This document shows positions 24,006-33,385 of a stretch of 64,000 nt of DNA, one piece after another. The position numbers and the translations under genes were made by a program. How positions within the stretch are numbered: position 1 is the first letter of the stretch; each line of letters begins with the position of its first letter. This DNA comes from Haloferax mucosum ATCC BAA-1512 (GTDB lineage Archaea > Halobacteriota > Halobacteria > Halobacteriales > Haloferacaceae), in contig NZ_AOLN01000007.1 of NCBI RefSeq assembly GCF_000337815.1, positions 33,552 to 97,551 on the forward strand, in the 5' to 3' direction. Under the pieces are notes generated by a model. It did no database searches and was not told where the DNA came from. It worked only from the letters and a program-made list of their open reading frames with translations.

Positions 24006-25244
24006 TCAGTACTGGTAGTCGGTGAATCCGGTGATTGGTCCGGTTCCGGACTCTTCGACGTTGGTGAGTTTCTCGTGGGCGGCGTCGAAGTCGGCACCGG
24101 TGACCTCGGTCCGGCCGTCGCGGATGGCGAACATCCCAGCTTCCGTGGTGAGAGACGCGATATCAGCGCCGGAGTAGTCGTCGAGTTCCTCGGCGAGCGC
24201 GTCGAGGTCCACGTCGTCTGCGACGTTCATATCGCTGGTGTGGATGTCGAGGATGCGGCGACGGCCCTCGACGGCGGGCTTGGGAACTTCGATGAGGCGG
24301 TCGAAGCGACCGGGGCGGAGAATCGCCTCGTCGAGCATGTCGAAGCGGTTCGTAGCCGCGATGATGCGGATGTCGCCGCGGTCGTCGAAGCCGTCCATCT
24401 CGGAGAGTAGTTGCATCATGGTCCGCTGGACCTCGGCGTCGCCGGAGGTCTTCGAATCCGTCCGCTTGGATGCCACAGCGTCGATTTCGTCGATGAAGAT
24501 GACCACCGGTTCGCGCTCGGCGGCGAGTTTGAACAGGTCGCGGACGAGACGCGCGCCCTCACCGATGAACTTCTGGACGAGTTCCGAGCCGGCCATCTTG
24601 ATGAACGAGGCGTTCGTCTCGTTGGCGACGGCCTTGGCGAGCATCGTCTTGCCGGTTCCCGGCGGGCCGTAGAGGAGCACGCCCGCGGGTGGGTCGATAC
24701 CGACCTCCGCGAACATCTCGGGGTTTTCGAGCGGTTGTTCGACCGCTTCGCGGACCTCGCGGACCTGCTCATCGATACCGCCGATGTCGTCGTAGGTGAC
24801 CGTCGGCGACTCCACGACTTCCATCGCCTGCGCACGCGCGTCTGTCTCATCGTCGAGGACGGTCTGGACGGCGAACGAATCGTTGATGGCGACGCGGTCC
24901 CCGGGTTCGATTTCGTCGTAGTTGAGGTTCGGTGCGAACTCGGTCAACACCTCCTGGTTGTTGCCGTGCTGTTTGATGATGACGCCGTCGTCGGTCAACT
25001 CCTCGACCGTGGCGATGTAGTACGAGGCGGTTTTGAGTGCCTCGTTGCGGGCTTTCATCTGATCGACCTCGCCGACGAGTTCGGCGTGTCGGTCGTCGGC
25101 CGTCTGGAGACGCTGGGTGAGTTCGCGGTTGACCTCGACCATGCGCTCGAAGTGTTGGCGGAGTGCAGAGAGACGCTCTGCATCCGACATCTCGGGGTCC
25201 AGATCGAGATGAGGGCGTTCTGGGAGAGATGGACTCCGTGACAT
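24006..25244 (-). CDS. panB: Proteasome-activating nucleotidase PanB
   Basis: 412 residues. An N-terminal coiled coil (about 20-75) is followed by an OB domain (YYIATVEELTDDGVIIKQHGNNQE). The AAA+ module has Walker A GPPGTGKT (193-200), Walker B VIFIDEIDA, and Arg fingers in ATNRFDMLDEAILRPGRFDR. It unfolds proteins and feeds them to the 20S proteasome. The MSRSPSLPERPHLDLDPEMSD start is what I recall for Haloferax PanB, the second of two PAN paralogs. The C-terminus is ...FTDYQY, so the penultimate residue of the HbYX docking motif is Gln, not Tyr. The ATG at 25244 is preferred to one at 25259. Confidence 0.95.
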   Translation of the reverse strand: MSRSPSLPERPHLDLDPEMSDAERLSALRQHFERMVEVNRELTQRLQTADDRHAELVGEVDQMKARNEALKTASYYIATVEELTDDGVIIKQHGNNQEVLTEFAPNLNYDEIEPGDRVAINDSFAVQTVLDDETDARAQAMEVVESPTVTYDDIGGIDEQVREVREAVEQPLENPEMFAEVGIDPPAGVLLYGPPGTGKTMLAKAVANETNASFIKMAGSELVQKFIGEGARLVRDLFKLAAEREPVVIFIDEIDAVASKRTDSKTSGDAEVQRTMMQLLSEMDGFDDRGDIRIIAATNRFDMLDEAILRPGRFDRLIEVPKPAVEGRRRILDIHTSDMNVADDVDLDALAEELDDYSGADIASLTTEAGMFAIRDGRTEVTGADFDAAHEKLTNVEESGTGPITGFTDYQY

Positions 25245-25572
25245 CAGTGTTGGGCGCACTTAGGTATGCGCGTAAATGTGCCTTTGGGTCAGGGAACATT
25301 GGTACGCCGCTCGAAGCGTGTTTATACGAGGGATGCGGGTTCGGCCGTCGGTGAAAAACCATTCGGCCGCGACGGTTCGGGTCGGAACGTCAGCTCACCG
25401 GGAAAAATGCCAGTCGGGAGGAAGTTGCGGAGGTATGGTCTGCAGGTCGCCCCTCGCTCGGCCCGGACACTACCCCTCCGCAGGCTAGCAGTACGGTAGC
25501 CAATGACTTGAAACGAATTCGCCGTCGCGGAGAACGTCGGCCGAGACAGGATGTTGTGGTGGGCCGAGACGC
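25245..25572. other. Intergenic region between panB and the dUTPase-like gene, possible structured RNA
   Basis: About 328 bases. A TTTATA box at 25321-25326 faces right. Downstream, TGCGGAGG (25426-25433) pairs exactly with CCTCCGCA (25475-25482), and GGCTA (25483-25487) pairs with TAGCC (25497-25501). This could be a small RNA on the + strand starting near 25348. It does not contain the conserved elements of RNase P RNA or SRP RNA that I know. The 5' end of panB must also be promoted from here. Confidence 0.3.
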
Positions 25573-26055
25573 TCAGGGAGCCGGCTCTGTTCGTTCGCCC
25601 TGATAGCTCCCGTCGTAGGTCTCGGTGTGGTTCGCCTTCGTGAGGACGAGTTGGGCGATTCGAGCACCGCGGTCGAGTTCGATGGGGTGGTGTACCTGCA
25701 GGAGTCCTTCCCCTTTCCCCTCGTAGCCGGCGTCCCAGACGGCGGTGTTGAGCATACACGAGTTCCGCATCAGCGACGACCGCGGGTAGATGAAGCCGAC
25801 GTGTGCTTCGGGGATGTGAACCGTCTCGGCGTACTGGACGACGTAGCCGCCGGGTTCGAGGCTGTAGGTCTCGGTGTCGGAGTCGGCACAGTCGAGTTTG
25901 CGTCGCTCGCCCACGGTCTTTCCGTCGCGGCCGAGGCGACCGGGTTCGACCTGTTCGAGCACCGATTCGAGCGTCAGGTCCACGCCGTTCGGTTGGACCT
26001 GCTCGTCGGTGACCGGCGAGATGTGCTGTGCGACGAATGAGCCAGCGCGGTACAT
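25573..26055 (-). CDS. dCTP deaminase/dUTPase family protein, probably dUTP diphosphatase
   Basis: 160 residues. Family motifs: PNGVDLTLES (motif 1-like), FIYPRSSLMRNSCMLNTAVWDAGYEGKGEG (nucleotide-binding and catalytic loop) and GARIAQLVLT. The VWDAGYEGKGEG form, with Asp at the position catalysing water activation and no obvious deaminase-specific Arg/Glu pair, fits dUTP diphosphatase better than pure dCTP deaminase, but bifunctional archaeal enzymes exist. It keeps uracil out of DNA. Next gene is acn on the opposite strand. Confidence 0.8.
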   Translation of the reverse strand: MYRAGSFVAQHISPVTDEQVQPNGVDLTLESVLEQVEPGRLGRDGKTVGERRKLDCADSDTETYSLEPGGYVVQYAETVHIPEAHVGFIYPRSSLMRNSCMLNTAVWDAGYEGKGEGLLQVHHPIELDRGARIAQLVLTKANHTETYDGSYQGERTEPAP

Positions 26056-26224
26056 GGTTGGTCAGCGTCAGGGGAGACCAAAAGCGATGCTAAACACGTC
26101 GAAAAAGACGACCCTCGGTGACGGTTGACATTGAAGAACCACAAAGGAGTTTAATGGTCCTTAGACGCTAAAAACCCGGAGACGGCGGTATTCTTCACGT
26201 TTGAAGATAGGGAAGTACGCGGGA

Positions 26225-26230
26225 TTTATA
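26225..26230 (+). promoter_or_regulatory. TATA box of acn
   Basis: TTTATA centred about 30 bases before the ATG at 26258, fitting a leaderless transcript and supporting that start over ATGs further upstream. Confidence 0.6.
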
Positions 26231-26257
26231 TCCGAGGACCATCGACATTCGGCTGTT

Positions 26258-28225
26258 ATGGGACAGACGCTCACGGAAAAGATTCTCTCGGACCACCTCG
26301 TCGAGGGTGACCTCACCCCCGGAGAGGAGATTGGAATCGAAATCGACCAGGTCCTCATGCAGGACACGACTGGGACCATGGTCTGGCTCCAGTTCGAGGC
26401 ACTCGACCTCGACGAGGCGCAGACGGAACTCGCCGCCCAGTACTGCGACCACCAGACATACCAGTTCGACTTCAAGAACACGGACGACCACCGCTTCCTC
26501 CGTTCCGCGGCCGGGACATACGGTGCCCACTTCTCCCGACCCGGAAACGGTATTTGCCACAACGTCCACAAGGAGAACTTCGCCGCACCCGGCAAGACGC
26601 TCCTCGGCTCCGACTCGCACACGCCGACTCCCGGTGGTCTCGGCCAGCTCGCAATCGGTGCCGGTGGTCTCGACATCGCAGTCGCCATGGGTGGCGGCGC
26701 GTACTACGTCGAGATGCCGGAAGTCGTCAACGTCCGCCTCGAAGGCGAGCTTCCCGAGTGGACCTCGGCGAAGGACGTTATCCTCGAGATGCTCCGACGC
26801 GAGACCGTCAAAGGCGGCGTCGGCAAGGTCTTCGAGTACACCGGTCCCGGTGCTGAATCGCTCACCGTGCCCGAGCGAACCACCATCACCAACATGGGTA
26901 CCGAACTCGGTGCCACCTCGTCCATCTTCGAGACGGACGAAAAGACCAAAGACTACCTCGAACGCCAGGGTCGCGGCGACGAGTACGTCGAACTGACGGC
27001 CGACGACGACGCGGAATACGCCGACGAAATCGTCATCGACCTCTCGGACCTCGAACCGCTCATCGCCTGCCCGTCGATGCCCGACAAGGTCGTTCCCGTC
27101 CGCGAAGTCGCCGGCAAGAAGGTCGAGCAGGTCCTCGTCGGCTCCTGTACGAACGGTGGCTACGAGGACATCCTCCCGGCCGCGAAGATGTTCGAAGGCC
27201 GCGAAGTCGCAAAGCACCTCGAAATGATCATCGCACCCGGTTCGAAGCAGGCCGGCGAGATTCTGGCCCGCGAAGGCTGGACGGCCGAGATGATGGCCGC
27301 CGGTGTCAACGTCTCCGAGGCGACCTGTGGTCCGTGTATCGGTATCGGCCACGTGCCCGCTTCCGACTCTATCTCCCTGCGTACCTTCAACCGCAACTTC
27401 GAGGGTCGCTCCGGTATCGAAGACGACAACGTCTACCTTTGCTCGCCGCAGGTCGCCGCCGCCGCGGCGCTCGAAGGCGAAATCATCGACCCGCGAGACC
27501 TCGCCGACGAACTCGACGACCTCGAATCGCCCGGCATCGAACTCCCCGACGAGTACGACGGTGCCAAGACGGACCTCATCTACGCGGAAGACGCCATCGA
27601 CGACGACCTCATCAAGGGCCCGAACATCGGCGAAGTCCCACTGCAGGACCCGCTCGGTGCCGACATCTCCGGTGAGGCGCTCCTGAAGATGGAGGACAAC
27701 ATCACGACCGACCACATCATCCCGGCAACGTCCGACATCCTCAAGTTCCGCTCGAACATCGAGCGCCTCTCGGACTTCACGCTCTCGCGTGTCGACGAGA
27801 CGTTCGCCCAGCGCGCCAAGGAAGCCGGCTCCGGTGTTCTCGTCGCTGGCGAGAACTACGGACAGGGTTCCTCCCGTGAACACGCCGCGATGTGTCCGAT
27901 GTACCTCGGTATCGAGACCGTTCTCGCGCAGTCGTTCGCTCGCATCCACAAGGCGAACCTGTTCAACTTCGGTATCGTCCCTCTCGCCATCGACGAGGAG
28001 ACCTACGAGAAGCTCGAACAGGGCGACGACGTCGAAATCGTAGACGACGTGGCCGCAGGCGTCAAATCCGGTCAAGAAGAATTCACCATCCGCGTGAACG
28101 ACGACTGGGAAGCGACGACGAACCTACACGCCTCCGAGCGTGAGCGCCGTATCCTCACCGCCGGTGGCAAACTGCCTCTCACGAAACAGCAGGCCGAAGG
28201 CGGCGCCGCGCCCGCGGACGACTAA
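26258..28225 (+). CDS. acn: Aconitate hydratase
   Basis: 655 residues starting MGQTLTEKILSDHLVEGDL, short for aconitase (bacterial AcnA about 890). It resembles large and small isopropylmalate-dehydratase-type halves joined in one chain, as in other archaea. The [4Fe-4S] Cys ligands are in VGSCTNGGYEDIL and ATCGPCIGIGH. Swivel-domain substrate residues are in YGQGSSREHAAM. It interconverts citrate and isocitrate, supplying isocitrate both to the TCA cycle and to the glyoxylate bypass encoded at the left end of this window. The frame is open upstream of 26258, but the TATA box spacing and the family N-terminus favour this ATG. Confidence 0.93.
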   Translation: MGQTLTEKILSDHLVEGDLTPGEEIGIEIDQVLMQDTTGTMVWLQFEALDLDEAQTELAAQYCDHQTYQFDFKNTDDHRFLRSAAGTYGAHFSRPGNGICHNVHKENFAAPGKTLLGSDSHTPTPGGLGQLAIGAGGLDIAVAMGGGAYYVEMPEVVNVRLEGELPEWTSAKDVILEMLRRETVKGGVGKVFEYTGPGAESLTVPERTTITNMGTELGATSSIFETDEKTKDYLERQGRGDEYVELTADDDAEYADEIVIDLSDLEPLIACPSMPDKVVPVREVAGKKVEQVLVGSCTNGGYEDILPAAKMFEGREVAKHLEMIIAPGSKQAGEILAREGWTAEMMAAGVNVSEATCGPCIGIGHVPASDSISLRTFNRNFEGRSGIEDDNVYLCSPQVAAAAALEGEIIDPRDLADELDDLESPGIELPDEYDGAKTDLIYAEDAIDDDLIKGPNIGEVPLQDPLGADISGEALLKMEDNITTDHIIPATSDILKFRSNIERLSDFTLSRVDETFAQRAKEAGSGVLVAGENYGQGSSREHAAMCPMYLGIETVLAQSFARIHKANLFNFGIVPLAIDEETYEKLEQGDDVEIVDDVAAGVKSGQEEFTIRVNDDWEATTNLHASERERRILTAGGKLPLTKQQAEGGAAPADD

Positions 28226-28392
28226 GTCCACAACACCAACGTTCTCACGTTTTTCGGCCGGCGAGCGACCGCGACGCGCTGGACGCGCCACCCAACCTGT
28301 CGTGAGCGACGTCCCGACATGTTCTTCGACGCGGCCGAAACCGCCCGACACAAAGCCGCGTGTTTTTGCGTGCCCGTCACGTATCGCCGACA

Positions 28393-28881
28393 GTGAGGGA
28401 GTTCGACGACGTACTCGCTGACGGCGTGGTCGTCCGACAGGCCCAACGCGCCGATTTGCTCGACGTGCTCCGCATCGAGCGGACGTGTTTCTCCGAGCCG
28501 TGGCCGTACTCGGCGTTCGAACTGTTCGTCGATGAACCCGCATTTCTCGTCGCCGCCCGCGGGAACGACGTGCTCGGCTACGTCGTCGCCGACGTGATGC
28601 CGAACCACGGCAACGATATCGGCCACGTCAAGGACCTCGCGGTCCGCGACGACGCCCGCGGCGAGGGACTGGGACGCCAACTGCTCGTCCAGTCGCTCGC
28701 GGCGATGGCCATCGACGGCGCGGCCGTCGTCAAACTAGAAGTACGCGTCTCCAACGATCCGGCGCTACAACTCTACCGAAGCGTCGGCTTCGAGCCTGCA
28801 CGCCGAATCCCCGGCTACTACGGCGACGATGAAGACGCCTACATCATGGTGTTGGACCTCGGAGAGTGGCAATCGAACTGA
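28393..28881 (+). CDS. rimI: Ribosomal protein S18-alanine N-acetyltransferase family (RimI/ArdA type)
   Basis: 162 residues from the GTG at 28393 (VREFDDVLADGVVVRQAQRADLLDVLRIERTCF). The GNAT core has HVKDLAVRDDARGEGLGRQLLVQSLA (R/Q-x-x-G-x-G/A) and VKLEVRVSNDPALQLYRSVGFEPARRIPGYY. These last segments (LEVR.SN..A..LY...GF....R..YY) are diagnostic of RimI/Naa10-like enzymes, which acetylate protein N-termini. In archaea one such enzyme does general N-terminal acetylation. An upstream GTG at 28360 would add 11 poor residues. Confidence 0.88.
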   Translation: MREFDDVLADGVVVRQAQRADLLDVLRIERTCFSEPWPYSAFELFVDEPAFLVAARGNDVLGYVVADVMPNHGNDIGHVKDLAVRDDARGEGLGRQLLVQSLAAMAIDGAAVVKLEVRVSNDPALQLYRSVGFEPARRIPGYYGDDEDAYIMVLDLGEWQSN

Positions 28882-28898
28882 AGATTCCTGAGACACCG

Positions 28899-28913
28899 TG
28901 GTGATTCTTATCA
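28899..28913. promoter_or_regulatory. Dyad motif TGGTGATnnTTATCA upstream of the bat-type regulator
   Basis: TGGTGATTCTTATCA, containing the inverted repeat GTGAT-TCTT-ATCAC (28901-28914). It lies 22-37 bases before the GTG at 28936, where the TATA box should be, so binding here could repress. It shares 13 bases with the motif at 2878-2892. Confidence 0.35.
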
Positions 28914-28935
28914 CACCTGCAGTCGTAGCTCAACT

Positions 28936-30546
28936 GTGCCATCGTCCGCCGCAGTGCTCTGTGTGAGCGACGACGATTTCGTCGCGGCTCTCGAATCGTC
29001 GCTCAAATCACGTTCCGACGAGACGAGCGTCCGCCACGTCCGAAGCGGCGACGACGCGTGCGCCGAACTCGACACCGACGCGTCGGCAATCGACTGTCTC
29101 GTCGTCGCCTCGTCGCCGGAGCGCGACGACGCGATGTTCGTCCGCAACCTCCGCGAACGCGGCTTCGACGTGCCGGTCGTCGTTGCGGTCACAGACGAAC
29201 GCGCCGCCCGCGAGTACCTCGACGCGGGAGCGACCGATTACGCCGTGTGCGACGGCGCAGACGCCGCCGCCCGAACCGCCGGCCGCGTCGAACGGGTGCT
29301 TTCCGAACGAGGCGACACACGGGTCACACACCCCGACCGCCGGGATTCGCTTTTCGCGGTCGTGGACCGAACCGACGACGCGATAGTCGCACTCGACGCC
29401 GACTGGCGTGTTACCTACGCCAATCCGGCCGCTCGGGACAGCCTCGGTATCTCGACTACCGAAGAATCAACACGGCGTATCTGGGACGTCCCGCAGTCGA
29501 GCGCGTTCCGCGAGGAGTTCGAGACGGCGATGGAGACGGGGGAACCGACACGCTTCGAGGCGCGATACGACCCGCTCGAATCGTGGTACGCCGTCGAAGC
29601 GTATCCCGAGTCGGCCGGTCTCGTCGCCCGCATCGGGGACATCACGGACCGGAAACGACAGCAAGCGACTGCCGAACGAGACAGCCGAATGATAGAGACC
29701 GCCGCCGACGCGCTGTACACGCTCGACGCCGAAGGCCAATTTACCGCCGTCAATCCCGCGTTCGAGCGCCTCACCGGACGGGCGGAAACACAGGTCATCG
29801 GCTCGCCAGCAGAACATATCCTCGGACCCGACAGCGCGACCGACAGTAACAATGGGGCGACTGGCGGTGACGATGGCGCGGTCGATGCGACGGCGACGCA
29901 ACTGGTCGAATTCGAACTGAAGACCGCAGACGGTCCCACGGTGCGGGTCGAGAACCACCGGACGCCAATCGTCGAGGACGGCGACGTAATCGGCTCTGTC
30001 GGCGTGCTCCGCGACGTCACTCACCGTCACCGCTCCGAACGATTGCTGTCGACCCTCCACGAGCGGACGCGCGAACTGATGAGCGCACCCGACCGCGATA
30101 CAGTCCTCGCCGTCGCGGTCGATACCTGTGACGAGATATTCGACGGCGCCAGAACCGAGGTGTTCGCCTTCGACGAGGGCAGGCATGCACTCACTCGCCT
30201 TGGTGGCGTGGGAGCGGACGCGGGCGAACCATCGACCGAACGGCCCGACAGTGGCGGCGTCTGGGAAGCGTTCGCCAGCGGTGAGGTTCGCGTTATCGAC
30301 ACGGGCGAGGGTGTGGCTGACGACAGTGTTGACGGCGGTCGAGAACGGAGACGGAGTATCGCCGCGCCGTTCGGCCGCCACGGCGTCCTCGTCACCGGCA
30401 GTCAAACGGCCGTTTCCCCGACCGATGTCGATATCGAACTCGTGAGCCTACTTTCGGCGACCGTCGAGGATGTATTGGACCGAATCGCCGCCGAATCGGA
30501 GGTTCGCAGCAAGAACGGGACCTCGCAGACCGGAACGAAACGATAG
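28936..30546 (+). pseudogene. Bat-type regulator, 5' part (PAS/GAF), frameshifted
   Basis: 536 codons from a GTG. A degenerate receiver-like domain comes first (1-120); the phospho-acceptor region reads DCLVVASSPE with no Asp at the usual strand end. PAS domain 1 is about 135-240, PAS domain 2 about 245-365, and a GAF domain about 375-510. The end, SEVRSKNGTSQTGTKR followed by a stop, is out of character, while another frame of the same DNA reads QQERDLADRNETIAKLDQVN. This is the coiled coil expected before the second GAF. One base appears to be missing near 30507-30512; adding a G after CGC restores SEVREQERDLADRN. The repaired protein would have 928 residues. Confidence 0.85.
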
Positions 30547-31721
30547 CGAAACTCGACCAAGTCAACACGACCATCCGAAATATCGTCAAGTCGCTCATCG
30601 ACGCGCCGACCCGCGGCGAGGCGCTCACCGCCGTCTCCGAACATCTCGCCGAGACCGACTCGTACGCCATCGTCTGGCACGCTAAAGCCACCGCCGTCGA
30701 TACCGACTTCCGGCCGCCACCGGACACTGTCCACGGCGCTGACGCCGCCTACGCCGACAGACTCGGCGAAGTGGCCACGAAACCACCGCTTTTCGACCTC
30801 CTCACGGACGCCATCGAAACCGGTGAGATACAGACGGTCGTCGACGTGCTCGACGACCCCGATTGGGTGGACCACCGCGGCGACGCTCTCACCTACGGAT
30901 TCCGGTCCATCGCGGTCGTTCCCGCGGTCGCAGACGATCGGGTCGAGGCGTTGTTCGTCGTCCACGCCAACGAGCGAGACACCGTCTCGAACGAGGACGG
31001 ACTCCTGACGGAACTCGGTGAGACCGTGGGCTACGTCATCGCCGCGACGAACCGCGCCGACGCGATGCTCACAGAGCGGAAAACACAGCTCCAGCTTCAA
31101 CTCGGCGGTGACCGCCTATCGCTGACGCGACTCGCAAAACGGGTCGAACGCGAAGTGGGTCTCACGGGAGTCATCCCGCAGTCCGACGGCTCTGTCATCG
31201 CGTTCGTCGTCACCGACGCGGCCCCCGAGGAGGTGGTCGCCGCGGGCGAAGACGTTGCGACCCGAGCCAGACCGCTTTCGACGAACGGGACAGACCACAT
31301 GTTCGAACTCCGCTTGCCACGGGAGTCACTTTTCGAGACGCTGTACGCCTCGGAAGCGACTCTCCGCGCGCTTCACGCGTCGAAAACCCAGACCACGCTC
31401 ACGGTCGAAGTCCCCGAGCGGATTCATGTCCGGTCGTTCGTCGATGCGCTCGACGCGAACTACCCCGGGTCGAAACTCTTGTCGCGGCGGACGCACACGG
31501 ACGGCGTTGCGACGCCGGCGACGTTCGACTCCGAGATACGCGACGCGTGGACGGACCGCCAGCACGAGGCGATTCGAGCGGCCCACCTCGCAGGGTTCTA
31601 CGAGTGGCCGCGCCGCAGTACCGCGGCGAAGTTGGCCGAAACGTTCGATATCAGCCCGCCGACGTTCCAGTACCACCTCCGCGCCGCCGAACGGAAACTC
31701 GTCGAATACGTCTTCGAGTGA
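30492..31721 (+). pseudogene. Bat-type regulator, 3' part (GAF and HTH-10), frameshifted
   Basis: Continuation of the gene above in the -1 frame; the reading is open without interruption from at least 30492 to 31721. It starts with a coiled coil (ERDLADRNETIAKLDQVN), then a GAF domain (TTIRNIVKSLIDAPTRGEALTAV...SYAIVWHAKA) and a bat-region module. The C-terminal HTH_10 is YEWPRRSTAAKLAETFDISPPTFQYHLRAAERKLVEYVF, which is intact. Internal starts exist (GTG at 30771), so a shorter DNA-binding protein of 316 residues could still be made. Bat-type proteins sense light, redox or small ligands and activate transcription, as bacterio-opsin activator does. Confidence 0.85.
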
Positions 31722-31866
31722 CACGGGTTACCAGTTGTGTCTCAGTTGAGATTCTAGGTGAGTAGAGTGCACGCAGATACCACTACTAGCTGGATAGCAG
31801 CGAGGAATTTATCCGCGACTCACATCGGGATAACTGTCGGCGAGGCACCGACACGAACCGAACACC

Positions 31867-32217
31867 ATGGACGAGACTCGCGTACTACAGGGCAACAACG
31901 TTGGATGGAACACCGGAACGAACGAAGAAGTCGTCGCTCGACACGACTGGGAGGGCCGAGAGACCCTCGCCGTGACCGTCGTTTCGGCGACCGCCCAACT
32001 GACCGAGATGGGTGTTTCCGAGCTTCCACCACTCTCTGAAGCCATCGACCCGGACTCGCTCAACCAACTGTTCGCCCCGCTGGCCCGGGCACCAGCGGCG
32101 AGCGAATCGGGCGAACACGGGCCCGGTGGGTCCGCCCGAGGGTACGTCCAGTTTCGGTACGCAACCTGCGATGTGACCGTCTGGGCCGACGGAACGGTCA
32201 TGGTCAGAGCCGCCTAA
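31867..32217 (+). CDS. HalOD1 output-domain protein
   Basis: 116 residues. The HalOD1 domain is shown by the start of the core (TLAVTVVSATAQLTEMGVSELPPLSEAIDPDSLNQLF) and its end (YVQFRYATCDVTVWADGTVMV). This haloarchaeal domain is found alone or fused to sensor modules and is thought to be an output module of signalling proteins. It lies 145 bases after the broken bat-type regulator and may have worked with it; that is an inference from position. Confidence 0.8.
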   Translation: MDETRVLQGNNVGWNTGTNEEVVARHDWEGRETLAVTVVSATAQLTEMGVSELPPLSEAIDPDSLNQLFAPLARAPAASESGEHGPGGSARGYVQFRYATCDVTVWADGTVMVRAA

Positions 32218-32386
32218 CAGCACCGCTACTCAGTATCACCATCACCACAGCGCCACACCATCGGAGGCACGCGCCGTGGCACCCCGTCGGCAGTCCGTAG
32301 CCACACCACTGCGGACGCCGCGGCCGTCTGCTTCCTTTTGACGACACTGCGACGGGTTTTGGTACGGCCAGCCACTATCGACCGGT

Positions 32387-32842
32387 ATGGGATACGCCTG
32401 TCCGGTCTGCGACGCTCCACAACGCGACGAGACGCATCTCGCAAACCACCTCGCGTTGCAAGCAATCGTCCACGGCGACGACCACGAGACGTGGCTGGAC
32501 GACCATGCGACCGACTGGAACACGATGAACCCCGAGTCGCTCGGTCCCGTCGTCGCCGAGTTCGCCGAGGAACGCGAGTTCGACGAAGTGTTCGAAGATA
32601 CGGTTGACCGACGGGGAAGCCACGGGCACCAACACGACCACGGCCACGGGTTTGGCCACGACCACGGGACGCCACAACAGTTCAGCGGCCGCGAAGAGTC
32701 GCAACCCCTGTCCGGTGATGCGGCACGCATTTTCGAGGAGGCGAGGTCGCTCACCGAGGAGATGCACGACGACGGTGATGCGGACGCGTCCCGAACCGAC
32801 GACGAGCACGGAGATGACGACGCCGACGAGAAAGAGTCGTAA
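32387..32842 (+). CDS. DUF5810-like zinc-binding protein
   Basis: 151 residues. The N-terminus GYACPVCDAPQRDETHLANHLALQAIVHGDDHETWL has a CPVC pair and two His in a helix, consistent with a C2H2-like zinc site. A middle block, HGHQHDHGHGFGHDHG, is His-rich and could bind metal. The C-terminus is an acidic tail. I recall the family as DUF5810, haloarchaea-specific and usually encoded next to the DUF5809-like gene, as here. Function unknown. Confidence 0.7.
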   Translation: MGYACPVCDAPQRDETHLANHLALQAIVHGDDHETWLDDHATDWNTMNPESLGPVVAEFAEEREFDEVFEDTVDRRGSHGHQHDHGHGFGHDHGTPQQFSGREESQPLSGDAARIFEEARSLTEEMHDDGDADASRTDDEHGDDDADEKES

Positions 32843-32866
32843 GCCCGGCCCCCGAATCGACGGGCG

Positions 32867-33385
32867 ATGGAAACCCACGGGACGATTGCGCCGGCATCGC
32901 TCGCCGACGCCGAAGCCGCCTTCGACCGCGCCGGACCGACGGCGCAGGTCGTCGTCAGAGAGACGGCCAAAGCGATGGAGTTCGACCGCGACGAGTACCG
33001 AGACCGCGTCACCGGCGACGTCATCGAGACCGTCAGAAACGCGCTTTTTGCCGAGTCGCTGGCGGTTCACGTCGGCTCGCGGGCCGAGTTCGACGACTGG
33101 TGTTCGGGCCATCCGGAGTACGAGGTTGTCGAACTCGGCAACCCCGACGTAGAGCGCGTCGCGTGGCACGCGGTTCCGTTCGCCGAGACGGTCGTTGCGA
33201 CGACCTTCCAAAACGAGCGCGACGCCGCGGTGAGTACCCTCCGCCGCAACGCCTTCGGACGGCTCTACCGCGACGCGATTCTGGGCACAGAAGCGACCGA
33301 AAGCGAAGCGAGTGCCGACGACACCGACACCGACACCGACCCTGACGACCCTGGTGGCGAAGGAAGCGAGGGTGGCGACCGATGA
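32867..33385 (+). CDS. DUF5809-like haloarchaeal protein
   Basis: 172 residues starting METHGTIAPASLADAEAAFDRAGPTAQVVVRETAKAM. The compact alpha/beta core contains SLAVHVGSRAEFDDWCSGHPEYEVVELGNPDVERVAWHAVPFAETVVATTF; the C-terminus is an acidic low-complexity tail with a run of Asp-Thr. Its stop overlaps the start of the Nudix gene by 4 bases. Function unknown; the coupling suggests a shared role or at least co-expression with the Nudix hydrolase. Confidence 0.7.
   Translation: METHGTIAPASLADAEAAFDRAGPTAQVVVRETAKAMEFDRDEYRDRVTGDVIETVRNALFAESLAVHVGSRAEFDDWCSGHPEYEVVELGNPDVERVAWHAVPFAETVVATTFQNERDAAVSTLRRNAFGRLYRDAILGTEATESEASADDTDTDTDPDDPGGEGSEGGDR

Noticed and set aside
25348..25505. RNase P RNA or SRP RNA gene.
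   Set aside because: The conserved GGAAAGTCC/ACAGAA elements of RNase P RNA and the GGAAG/AGCAG loop elements of SRP RNA are absent.
26195..28075. Long open frame (626 codons) antisense to aconitase, and similar ones antisense to aIF5B (18599-20263) and pgi.
   Set aside because: Long open mirror frames are normal in GC-rich haloarchaeal genes with a strong third-base GC bias; the translations are Val/Phe/Gly/Arg-rich with no domain.
30500..30515. Programmed frameshifting in the bat-type gene.
   Set aside because: There is no slippery heptamer or downstream structure; a missing base explains the break more simply.
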